A model generated the notes under the pieces. That model saw only the letters and a list, made by a program, of their open reading frames with translations. It was not told the DNA's origin and did not search any database. Shown piece after piece: positions 6,414 through 13,816 of a stretch of 15,054 nt of DNA; position 1 is the first letter of the stretch; each line of letters begins with the position of its first letter. The position numbers were made by a program, and so were the translations under genes. Source of the DNA: CAYWXK01 sp964462515. Lineage in GTDB: Bacteria; Planctomycetota; Phycisphaerae; Sedimentisphaerales; Anaerobacaceae. The stretch is taken from assembly GCA_964462515.1 (NCBI GenBank), contig CAYWXK010000067.1, positions 1-15,054 on the forward strand. Reading direction: 5' to 3'.

Positions 6414-8474
6414 TTAAGGATTCAGGACACGGTCGTAAATGCGGATGTCATCAATCAGGCCTGACCAAAAAGTTCCAGCACCGAGAGTCCGACCGGCGCC
6501 GAGGTAGAGACCTTTATCCGAAGAGACCAGATTGGCGAGAGTGCCGGAATCTTCAGCGACCTTAACGCCATCTGCGTAGAGGCGGCGGCGAGAGCTGTCC
6601 CAGGTAACGGCGATATAGTGCCAGTCACCATCGGTGATTACAAATTCGCAAACAAGTGGAGAGGTGGATGGGCTGCCATCGGTTAAAACGGTCATAAGTT
6701 TGCCCTCTGTTGGGTCTGCGCAGAGCCAATCCTTACCAGCGGGCGAAATAAAACTGGCTATTTGAGATAAAACTACCTGTCCCGGGCTGCCTCCTTTGAC
6801 CCAGGCCAGAGCAGAAAATTGCCCGCTGGAAGGATTCAAGACAAAGGGTGTGCTGACATAATCATTTGTTCCATCAAGCTGGAGCGCACCATTTATTGCG
6901 CCGCCGGTTGGCTGCCAAAGCGGGTTCCCATAAACGGCGCCATCTTTATCACCCACCGAATCTTCCGCCACACTGCCCGCTGTCTCATCCAGCCTCCAAT
7001 GTGCAATTAAGCCCGGAAATGTAAGCCAGCTTTTTGCAAGGGAAGCGAGGTCCTGAAAATCGACAATTTTGTCGCCAAAAGGTTCCGGCGCAATGTCAAC
7101 GGATGATTCATCCTGCCGCCAGTAACAAACAAGTTTGGAAAAGTCCCTCAAATTTATAGTTCCATCGTTGTTCAGGTCTGCATTTTTAAGTTGTTGTGGG
7201 GATGCATATTCAATGATAGTCATAGCTAAATCGTAACCTGTTGCCACACCTCTGCGGAATGCCGCTCCATCTGAGTAGCTGTTCCACGCTTCCTGCACGA
7301 AAGGCGTAAAGCCCAGTGTATCGGTAACTTCAATATAGTAGGTTTGGCCGGGAACCAAAGGCACTTCATCCTTGTTGTAGCTTACACCGACCAGGTCTGT
7401 GGTTGAGGCGAAATATGCACCCTGTGTCGTTTTTGCAGGACCAATTTGAGGCCCCAAAGGACCGCCCTGGCGGACCTTCCAGGTCAGGTCGAAATTTGTG
7501 TCGCTGCTGGCTGCAAATAAATCGACCGCAGCAAGGCAAGTACCGGTTGCCACGAATGTCTGACCCCATTGCGTGTCATTCAAGGTGTCAACGAAAATGC
7601 CTGGCCCATAGCTAAGCCGGGTGTGCGTAACCATCTGGTTGTTGCGGTCAACAAAGATTGTAACATTAAGGTCATAATTTTGGGGGCTGCCGTTTTCATC
7701 GTATGCTTTGCCGTGCGGGTAGCTGTTGGCGTCTTTATCTCGCTTATAAATTGCGCAGCCGCCGTTGACCCAGATTTTTACTGCGTATTTTTTGCCGGGT
7801 GTAATCGGGATTTGGCCTGAAGGCCACCTGACCCACTCATCTGAATCCGAGGCGATGCTGTTCTCTGGTTTTGTGCCGAGCACCCTCCAATTTCGAACAT
7901 CCGGGTTTCCGTTATCTTCGAGGATACTTACCTCGGCCCAGTCGCCGTTGTACTCTCCCCAGCCTGCCATTACCCAGGATACGCCTCTCACCGATGTTCC
8001 TGTTGCAAGAAAAGTCTGATACCAGGTCCACTTCCATTCGGTCCACTGCTGACCGGCTGTGTTCTTAAAGTAGGTTGAGTAATCGACATCAAGGTCGATA
8101 TTTACCAGTGCCTGTTGACCATCGACTATCTGAACATTTGGGACCACTTTGGGTGAGGCGAAGAAATCCGGCTGGTTCACATATACCGAATAGGTTCCTG
8201 CAGGCAGATTGTCGATGCGGTAGTATCCATCGTTTGTAGGTGGCTGGCCGGGTGGTGCTCCCAGCCGACGACAGGGGCCGACCATAGAATTATCGGGGGG
8301 CGAAAGAAACAGGTCCCACTCGTATAGATACACGTATCCAGCCGCAGGATTCCCTGCTATTTTCTCGAAGCGTCCCTGGCCGGTAATCGAGCCGGTCGCA
8401 TACAAAGGCTGAACAAGTGCTGTCGAAATGATTAGAATCACGGCAAAACGATTACTAAGTTGGCTTATATCCAT
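6414..8474 (-). CDS. Secreted dockerin- and LamG-domain protein
   Basis: A 686-aa exported protein with a signal peptide (about residues 1-26, ending QPLYA). Residues about 28-128 look like a carboxypeptidase-regulatory/SpaA-type beta-sandwich (NLPAGTYSVYVNQPDFF). Two related beta modules follow at about 150-280 and 303-425, marked by QTFLATGTSVRGV and QTFVATGTCLAAV. A dockerin-like calcium-binding repeat is at 432-485 (DLNNDGTINLRDF, then DKIVDFQDLASLAKSWL), and a LamG/concanavalin-like domain at 489-684 (GLIAHWRLDETAG ... IDDIRIYDRVL). No catalytic site is visible, so carbohydrate or surface binding is the likely role, by inference. The ATG at 8474 has a GGAGGA Shine-Dalgarno 9 nt upstream. 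It ends directly after the LamG domain. It is the last of three consecutive secreted dockerin genes and has its own likely promoter and a structured leader. Confidence 0.88.
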   Translation of the reverse strand: MDISQLSNRFAVILIISTALVQPLYATGSITGQGRFEKIAGNPAAGYVYLYEWDLFLSPPDNSMVGPCRRLGAPPGQPPTNDGYYRIDNLPAGTYSVYVNQPDFFASPKVVPNVQIVDGQQALVNIDLDVDYSTYFKNTAGQQWTEWKWTWYQTFLATGTSVRGVSWVMAGWGEYNGDWAEVSILEDNGNPDVRNWRVLGTKPENSIASDSDEWVRWPSGQIPITPGKKYAVKIWVNGGCAIYKRDKDANSYPHGKAYDENGSPQNYDLNVTIFVDRNNQMVTHTRLSYGPGIFVDTLNDTQWGQTFVATGTCLAAVDLFAASSDTNFDLTWKVRQGGPLGPQIGPAKTTQGAYFASTTDLVGVSYNKDEVPLVPGQTYYIEVTDTLGFTPFVQEAWNSYSDGAAFRRGVATGYDLAMTIIEYASPQQLKNADLNNDGTINLRDFSKLVCYWRQDESSVDIAPEPFGDKIVDFQDLASLAKSWLTFPGLIAHWRLDETAGSVAEDSVGDKDGAVYGNPLWQPTGGAINGALQLDGTNDYVSTPFVLNPSSGQFSALAWVKGGSPGQVVLSQIASFISPAGKDWLCADPTEGKLMTVLTDGSPSTSPLVCEFVITDGDWHYIAVTWDSSRRRLYADGVKVAEDSGTLANLVSSDKGLYLGAGRTLGAGTFWSGLIDDIRIYDRVLNP

Positions 8475-8509
8475 TCGCGTAAGTCCTCCGAATCATCAAG
8501 TCCACAGGA

Positions 8510-8617
8510 TGCCTTACGGCAATGCCTTCCGGCATAATAGCAAACTCTATCGGTCGTCCCAAACGACAATTATCTCTTTTAATAGAGATAGAAGTCCAGT
8601 CACTGAGCATCAGCTCA
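8510..8617 (-). promoter_or_regulatory. Leader of the LamG gene with six consecutive small hairpins
   Basis: Within 108 nt the predicted 5' leader contains six non-overlapping perfect stems. In minus-strand order they are TGAGC-TGAT-GCTCA (8604-8617), TATCTCT-ATTAAA-AGAGATA (8571-8590), GTCGT-TTGGG-ACGAC (8553-8567), ATAG-N6-CTAT (8537-8550), ATGCC-GGAA-GGCAT (8522-8535) and TGCC-GTAA-GGCA (8510-8521). The last two have GNRA-type loops and abut each other. No known riboswitch class was recognised. A 76-codon frame also crosses the region, but I do not support it as a gene. Confidence 0.5.
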
Positions 8618-8628
8618 AAGCTATCGGT

Positions 8629-8657
8629 ATTATAACATATTTGGCCGGTCAGAACAA
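8629..8657 (-). promoter_or_regulatory. Likely promoter for the LamG gene
   Basis: On the minus strand a perfect TATAAT -10 (8629-8634) is 17 nt from TTGTTC (8652-8657), which matches the -35 consensus at its first three bases. Transcription would start near 8622 and give a leader of about 150 nt containing the hairpin string. Confidence 0.55.
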
Positions 8658-8683
8658 GTGACCCATCTTTCACCTCGTTCACC

Positions 8684-8707
8684 AATGGCGTAAGCCATCT
8701 TGACGAT
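8684..8707 (+). repeat. Right copy of a 24-nt inverted repeat flanking the LamG gene
   Basis: This is the exact reverse complement of 6377-6400. It sits 5 nt past the stop codon of the dikinase-like gene and upstream of the LamG promoter. Its core ATGGC-GTAA-GCCAT (8685-8698) forms a hairpin. In a transcript reading through both genes the two copies could pair over 24 bp. Confidence 0.8.
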
Positions 8708-8712
8708 AAGGC

Positions 8713-11700
8713 CTATGGAAGGGTTGCAAGCCAGTTTTCGGCGAGAATCTGGAAGTCGAGAAGAGTGACTTCGCCGTCGCCGGTAAGGTCGGCGCCGGAG
8801 CAGGTATCGCAGACGGCATCGAGCCAGCGGCCAGTAAAGAGCTTCAGGTCATCGAAATTCACCTTTTTATTTTTGTCGATATCACCGGCGAGGAACGGCT
8901 GGTCATCGAAGCCGTATGTTGTTATGGTTGCACCTTCAAAACCGGCAAATACGTGAATGAAGCAAATATTCTTTGCCCGCAGCTCAGCCAGCAAATCCGG
9001 CCAGATGTCTGGTTCGAGACGTGGCTCGAATATAAAATGTTCGCCGAAATTATGATGCTCCGGTCGATAAGTCTGTGAATACCAGCCGTGGAGAATAATC
9101 GGCCTGGTGGTGTAACCGGCAATAATGGTTTCTACCCATCGGCTAAGAGGAGCCGTGTAGCCGGCAGCGGCACCCGGGTCAGGCGGCCAGTAAAATGCGA
9201 TTTGTATCGAGACGCTTTTGGACCCGGTGAAGGAGCGATGCTGGAGGATGTCACCTGGTTGTGGTTTCGGAAGGAAGCAAAGCTGTATCTCTTCCTCGGT
9301 TGTAGTTTTTGGGCCTGACCAGTCCCAGGAAGGAACGGGTCTATCGTATTTGACGTGCAGAACAGGCCGCCAGAGGTCAAGGAGCGTAAGGATTGGACTT
9401 TCTGCTGATTCTACCTTGGTTGGGATGTTTTCTATGCGGAGACGACAGGAACGGCGGTTGGCCAGATGATGCATAAGCCAGGTATCATTTGTGTTCACGC
9501 TTTTATTTGAAGCGTCTTCTACGGTATGTGTGGCGAAGGGCCAGAGCGGCAAAATGCCAGTAACGGTCCGGATGCGACCGGTATCTGTGTATTCGAGCAT
9601 TACGTTTGCATAGAAGCTATCTATAAGATTGGTTTTTGTGAGCCAGATACTTTGCGTTTCAAATAGCCACCGCGATTTGAGGCGGTGGTTGGCGAAAACA
9701 TCGGCGAACTCGCCCTGGAATGTGCAATACTGCGCAGGTTCGTTAATGAGAAACGGCGTAATGTCGGGCGCATTACCCGGCCGAGGGATTTCCCGCACCT
9801 GTTTAACCAGAAGCTTACCCTGCGGCGCAACTTTTTTGTATTCGAGGTCGAGCAGGAAATTGGTCTTGCCGGTGACCTGTCTGAATCGGCTGGCAGCAGC
9901 GATAAGCAGTTGTGAAAGATTGATATAGTCATCCTGCCAGTTCATCACCATAGCGCCCAAGGGGACGAGGTTTGAGTAGCGATTTATTGTCAAATACGTT
10001 CCGTATGAAGAGATACCGACGGTAACCTCCTCCGGGATAGAGCCATCTTCGGCGTTTGCGACCGAGGTTGCACCGTATTGAGTTACGAGTTTGATGTCCC
10101 AGCCGGAGAGGTAGCTTGGTTCGATTGTAGCTACTCCATTAGCCATCTCATACAGGTCAGGCGTAGAATGGTGAACCAACAGTGCCATACCAACCTGGGA
10201 TTCGTTGACATCGTAACGAAGGCGTTCGAGGAAGGCATTGTTGTTGTAGAAGCTGGCGAAGACCTTGCGGATTGCCCTGAAGACGCCACGTTCGCGGGAT
10301 TCATTTGGGTCGCACAGGCACGGGCCGCTATTGTCACCATCAAGGTCGTCGGCAAGGCAGCCGCTGAAACTATCGTATAGGCCTGCGCCGGTGAGCTGAT
10401 TACTATCCTCGACATTGCTGGAGCTTCGGAAGCGAATTTTTCTTTTAGGGTCGAATCCGTAGCGTGGGTCCTGCAGGATGCTTATGATTGCATTTGTTTG
10501 AGTCTGAGTGAAGATAGTAACATCGGTATCCGTGAACATATCCCGGATGTCATCGAGGTCAGCCCACAGTGCCGACATATCAGAGGGCGGGTAGGTATAT
10601 TGTGAAAGGCGGTCGGATATTTCCTTGCGAAGGGTTTTGTCGTTTGCGAGAGTCTGATTCAAAAATTCATTCCATAGTTTGAAGGAAAAGGCGACAGCGA
10701 CACGGCAATCGTTGGGGATAGAGGTTCGAAGGATTCCATAGTTGGCGGCCTTGCCACCGAAGTATTTTATGTCACGGGGCAGTAAGCCATCAGTGGGTGC
10801 GCTATAGGCACCGTAGTCGGCCATTGGTGTAATGTTCAGAACCGGCGGTTTTTTTAGGGCTAAAATTTCTTCAATTACTGAGGCATCGAGGACGCCTTCG
10901 GTATCGATAAGTCTGACGTCGCAGCCTCTAAATACTTCAAAGGCGCGAAGGACAATCCTGTGGTCAACAAGCTGCAAGGCACGGTTGGCATTTTCAGCGA
11001 GCGCCAGATACACAAAGGGGACGCCAAAGGTCTTAGCAAGGATGGCTACGTGCGAATTTGGAGTGGATGGCGACAGGGTAATAATTCCACAGACCAAGGG
11101 AACATCGGCGGGGACACCATCAGTCAGGAGGATGTCATCAGGCTTGAGCAGGCCGGAGCGATAAGCACTATTAATATTGCTGCCTTCGACGTATGTTAGT
11201 TTGCCGAGTGTCCAGCCGGCTGAGTAACAGCAGTTACCTTGCAGCCAGCGTGCGGTGGAGCTGATGGGGATGCCTTGAGATTCGAACCACTCGCGGTTGT
11301 CTTCGGCAGTTGCGATTTGTTCGTAAGAGGGGAAGTAAAATGCTCGTACGTTTGGGTCAGCGGTGATGCTGGCCTTGGCGATGTTGAATAGTTCGGCAAT
11401 TTCTTCTTTTGTGTATGGGTCGCGGCGGACAAACTGGATGCCATATTCCCGATAAAGGGGAGGTGGAGGATAGCCGGCGGTCGGTGGCATAATCACCGCA
11501 CCCAGGACGGCTTGCTGACCAAGCTCGTAGAGTGTGGCCTGGTCGAATTGCTGCGGGGTCATACCATAAAACGGAGGCAACAGTTCGACCGCAAAATTGT
11601 AGTGAAAGGTGTATTTGCGGCAGTCCTGGAAATATACGATGTTAGGGTCGTATGGCGACAGCAAAATCGTGAACTTGACCCAGTCGGGGTCGTTGGCGGA

Positions 11701-11871
11701 AGTGCCCTGGACACGGAATGGCTCATCGGGAAAAACTATTCGGTTTTTCCAGTATGGCGAAGGTGAAACCGTCTGCGCCACTGCGAGCAAGGATAGCAAC
11801 AGCGAAAGCAGAATGGCTGAGATGGACAGCGAAGGATTTAGGTTTGTATTTTTACCGGTTTTCATTTTCAT
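8713..11871 (-). CDS. Secreted dikinase-like protein: His swivel domain, ATP-grasp, dockerin
   Basis: A 1052-aa protein with a signal peptide (about residues 1-33; hydrophobic ISAILLSLLLSLLAVAQ, no lipobox). At about 230-320 is a PEP-utilising-enzyme mobile domain: SPSTPNSHVAILAKTFGVPF carries the candidate phosphohistidine, His274. A PEP synthase/PPDK-type ATP-grasp domain follows, with FGGKAANYGILR (371-382), RFRSSSNVEDSNQLTGAG (480-497) and a closing LLDLEYKK...KQVREIPRP (about 673-698). The His domain before the ATP-grasp, and the lack of a PEP/pyruvate barrel, match alpha-glucan water dikinase order, not that of PEP synthase. Residues 711-980 are unrecognised. A complete two-loop dockerin ends the protein (997-1049; DIDKNKKVNFDD and DLTGDGEVTLLD). 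Export of an ATP-using enzyme is unusual, so its substrate and activity are unknown. I place the start at the ATG at 11871 instead of the upstream in-frame TTG. It has its own perfect promoter. Confidence 0.87.
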   Translation of the reverse strand: MKMKTGKNTNLNPSLSISAILLSLLLSLLAVAQTVSPSPYWKNRIVFPDEPFRVQGTSANDPDWVKFTILLSPYDPNIVYFQDCRKYTFHYNFAVELLPPFYGMTPQQFDQATLYELGQQAVLGAVIMPPTAGYPPPPLYREYGIQFVRRDPYTKEEIAELFNIAKASITADPNVRAFYFPSYEQIATAEDNREWFESQGIPISSTARWLQGNCCYSAGWTLGKLTYVEGSNINSAYRSGLLKPDDILLTDGVPADVPLVCGIITLSPSTPNSHVAILAKTFGVPFVYLALAENANRALQLVDHRIVLRAFEVFRGCDVRLIDTEGVLDASVIEEILALKKPPVLNITPMADYGAYSAPTDGLLPRDIKYFGGKAANYGILRTSIPNDCRVAVAFSFKLWNEFLNQTLANDKTLRKEISDRLSQYTYPPSDMSALWADLDDIRDMFTDTDVTIFTQTQTNAIISILQDPRYGFDPKRKIRFRSSSNVEDSNQLTGAGLYDSFSGCLADDLDGDNSGPCLCDPNESRERGVFRAIRKVFASFYNNNAFLERLRYDVNESQVGMALLVHHSTPDLYEMANGVATIEPSYLSGWDIKLVTQYGATSVANAEDGSIPEEVTVGISSYGTYLTINRYSNLVPLGAMVMNWQDDYINLSQLLIAAASRFRQVTGKTNFLLDLEYKKVAPQGKLLVKQVREIPRPGNAPDITPFLINEPAQYCTFQGEFADVFANHRLKSRWLFETQSIWLTKTNLIDSFYANVMLEYTDTGRIRTVTGILPLWPFATHTVEDASNKSVNTNDTWLMHHLANRRSCRLRIENIPTKVESAESPILTLLDLWRPVLHVKYDRPVPSWDWSGPKTTTEEEIQLCFLPKPQPGDILQHRSFTGSKSVSIQIAFYWPPDPGAAAGYTAPLSRWVETIIAGYTTRPIILHGWYSQTYRPEHHNFGEHFIFEPRLEPDIWPDLLAELRAKNICFIHVFAGFEGATITTYGFDDQPFLAGDIDKNKKVNFDDLKLFTGRWLDAVCDTCSGADLTGDGEVTLLDFQILAENWLATLP

Positions 11872-11894
11872 TTGTCCCGCCAAAGCGGGCCTCC
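11872..11894 (-). promoter_or_regulatory. Ribosome binding site separated from its start codon by a hairpin
   Basis: The only good Shine-Dalgarno, GGAGG (11890-11894), is 18 nt from the ATG at 11871, too far for normal use. The space between holds a perfect hairpin, CCCGC-TTTG-GCGGG on the minus strand (11876-11889). If folded, the hairpin leaves only about 4 unpaired nt between Shine-Dalgarno and start codon. The alternative is initiation at the in-frame TTG at 11883, which lies inside the hairpin and only 6 nt from GGAGG. Confidence 0.5.
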
Positions 11895-11910
11895 GGAAAT
11901 AACCAAATAC

Positions 11911-11939
11911 ATTATATCCGACCGGCCTTGAAATGTCAA
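11911..11939 (-). promoter_or_regulatory. Perfect-consensus sigma70-type promoter for the dikinase-like gene
   Basis: On the minus strand TTGACA (11934-11939) and TATAAT (11911-11916) are separated by exactly 17 nt. Transcription should start near 11904, giving a short leader of about 33 nt. It lies in the gap between two dockerin genes, so the dikinase-like gene is probably transcribed independently of the 531-aa gene. Confidence 0.82.
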
Positions 11940-11979
11940 AAAATACTGCAAAAAGGGTGATCTGTTACGCAATGTTGTT

Positions 11980-13575
11980 CTATTGCCGGCAGGCTTCGGG
12001 CGGGTCCAGATTGCATTTCAGCCACACTTTACTGAGCATATCGAGGTCCTTCAAGTCCACCTTGCAATCGCCGTTCAAATCACCGACGATGGGGTCTTTG
12101 CAGATTGCCTCCTCAAATATTGTGAATCGCGCCTGTCCTTTCATTGCGTGTGCCCACCAGCCCTGCAGGCCGCTGCCGTGGAAGGACTCTTCGGTGAGTA
12201 ACATATAGCAGGTATAGTCTCCCGGCCGCAGACCTACGCCGTTCTTGGGCAGACGCTCCCACTCGCCAAAAATGCTGACCGTTTTTTCGGGATAATCGGT
12301 ATCGTACTGGGTATGGATGTTGGGGTTAACATCGAATGTGCGGGTAACAACCGGACCATCATTTGTTCCGGGGCTGGTCTGTGTGGTCTTAAAGAGCACA
12401 TGATAACAGTTGTTGACGGTATAGTTGAACGCAGCGTTGCCGTTCTCATCGGTGATAAAATACTCAAATACGCGGTAACCGGTATATTTGTAATTCAGGC
12501 CCGTAGGGCTGCCGCTGTCTGGAGTGTTGCGCCTGGCGTAATAGACGGTGTCATTAGGGTTAGGGGATGAACCGCCCCCTTTGTTGTTGAGGTTCCCGCC
12601 TGCGGTCCAGGAACCGCCTGTCCATTCCTGCTCCCACCACCTGCCGTTAAGCCCTATCAGTTCGTTGCAGCCGTCGTTTGTATCGCCTAACTTGTATGTT
12701 GATTCGCCAATCAGCTTAAATTGATAAGCAAAGTTGGGCTTAAGGTTGGTGGCGGTCAGCGTGCCGATAAGCTGGCGGCCAACGGTGTTGTAAGTTACCT
12801 GTACCTGAGCATTATCATACGAATAGCTGTTTTGAAAAGCAACACTGTATTGCTGGTCTGCCACATCCATCCATCTATAGTCGCTGTTAGGGCCGTAGTT
12901 TTCGAGCATCACCGTCGCCACAGGAACAGAGCCGATATGGAGTGTTGCTTTTTTGCCTAACATAATGCTGTCGTGTGCCTCGACCACTACGCCGACTTTT
13001 ACCATACGCGTTAGGTCGGGCGCAACCGTCAGGTTCACTGTAAGAATTGCGGATTCGCCCTGGTTAAGCGTTACAACAGCCGAATCCAATTGCGTCTCTA
13101 CCCAGGTGCCGCTGGAGGTGCCGGTCACACAGAAAACACGCACATCGAGCGGTCCTTGTCCGCTTTTATACCACAGAGGTAATTTGAGCGAGTCGAAATT
13201 TGAAGCATCCATATGCAATTGTTTCCCCCATTGTAAGACAAGGCCTAAACCGCTTGTTGGTCCCTGACCCAGCCAGTCGGCGCCATCAGGCTTCCAGACT
13301 TCAAGTCCTGCAACCGAATTATCGACTGGATTTCCTGCGTCATCAACCAGATAGTAGTAAACATCTACGCCCGGACCAAGCACATCAGAAGTGCCGGTCA
13401 TTTGGCCGTCAAATTGCTCGCCTTGTTCTGAAGACCCAGGATGCCTGTTTATCCCCTCGGCATCGACAAAGGCCGAAATGAAATCATCATTCCACTGCCA
13501 GGTCCCTGTGCCGGCCAGGCTGACTGTGGACAAAAATAAGATGGCGATTGAAAGAACGGCAAATAAGTTTTTCAT
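11980..13575 (-). CDS. Secreted dockerin-containing protein, unknown function
   Basis: A 531-aa protein with a classical signal peptide (MKNLFAVLSIAILFLSTVSLAG, cleavage near residue 21) and a mature part rich in aromatic residues, Gly, Asn and Thr, typical of extracellular beta-sandwich proteins. I recognise no enzyme family. A segment around 265-300 (GTLTATNLKPNFAYQFKLIG) looks like a fibronectin-type III or similar Ig-like strand pattern. The C-terminus is a single dockerin-like calcium loop, GDLNGDCKVDLKDLDMLSKVW (about 498-518, DLNGDCKVDLKD being the loop itself), ending CNLDPPEAC, a tail characteristic of Phycisphaerae secreted proteins. The ATG at 13575 has a strong Shine-Dalgarno (TAGGAGA, 13582-13588, extended by AAAGGG). 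It is divergent from the rubrerythrin-like gene and has a promoter at 13649-13677. Confidence 0.85.
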   Translation of the reverse strand: MKNLFAVLSIAILFLSTVSLAGTGTWQWNDDFISAFVDAEGINRHPGSSEQGEQFDGQMTGTSDVLGPGVDVYYYLVDDAGNPVDNSVAGLEVWKPDGADWLGQGPTSGLGLVLQWGKQLHMDASNFDSLKLPLWYKSGQGPLDVRVFCVTGTSSGTWVETQLDSAVVTLNQGESAILTVNLTVAPDLTRMVKVGVVVEAHDSIMLGKKATLHIGSVPVATVMLENYGPNSDYRWMDVADQQYSVAFQNSYSYDNAQVQVTYNTVGRQLIGTLTATNLKPNFAYQFKLIGESTYKLGDTNDGCNELIGLNGRWWEQEWTGGSWTAGGNLNNKGGGSSPNPNDTVYYARRNTPDSGSPTGLNYKYTGYRVFEYFITDENGNAAFNYTVNNCYHVLFKTTQTSPGTNDGPVVTRTFDVNPNIHTQYDTDYPEKTVSIFGEWERLPKNGVGLRPGDYTCYMLLTEESFHGSGLQGWWAHAMKGQARFTIFEEAICKDPIVGDLNGDCKVDLKDLDMLSKVWLKCNLDPPEACRQ

Positions 13576-13648
13576 CCCTTTTCTCCTAATCAGCTGACTT
13601 CATCTATATAGGCTGATTCAAAAACAAAAAAACAATGCTAACATAAAA

Positions 13649-13677
13649 ATTATAAACTTTTTGCGTCTATAAAGCAA
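13649..13677 (-). promoter_or_regulatory. Promoter for the 531-aa secreted protein gene
   Basis: On the minus strand TTGCTT (13672-13677) and a perfect TATAAT (13649-13654) are separated by 17 nt. Transcription should start near 13642, about 67 nt from the start codon. It is back-to-back with a plus-strand promoter only about 18 nt away, so the two genes could share regulation. Confidence 0.65.
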
Positions 13678-13694
13678 GAAAAATAATATAAGAG

Positions 13695-13724
13695 TTTGCA
13701 TTTGCGTATGTTATGGAGTATAAT
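13695..13724 (+). promoter_or_regulatory. Promoter for the rubrerythrin-like gene
   Basis: On the plus strand TTTGCA (13695-13700) and a perfect TATAAT (13719-13724) are separated by 18 nt. Transcription would begin near 13731, leaving a leader of about 86 nt. That leader contains adjacent palindromes ACCGGT and GGGCCC just ahead of the start codon. Confidence 0.6.
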
Positions 13725-13816
13725 AATTCTGTTAACAAAGTTAAAAGCCAGAACATTGGCGGGAATATCTGGTCTTCAGGCAAGAGGTTATTAAAAAACC
13801 GGTTGGGCCCAGACCA

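Noticed and set aside
8510..8617. c-di-GMP, cobalamin or hammerhead-type RNA in the LamG leader
   Set aside because: GNRA loops and a CTGATG string suggested these, but the conserved cores (for example the GEMM receptor segments or the hammerhead GAAA after CTGATGA) are absent.
8455..8685. A 76-codon minus-strand frame upstream of and overlapping the LamG gene start
   Set aside because: It begins at a TTG without a ribosome binding site, spans the predicted LamG promoter and hairpin string, and its translation resembles no family I know. The region is better explained as a leader.
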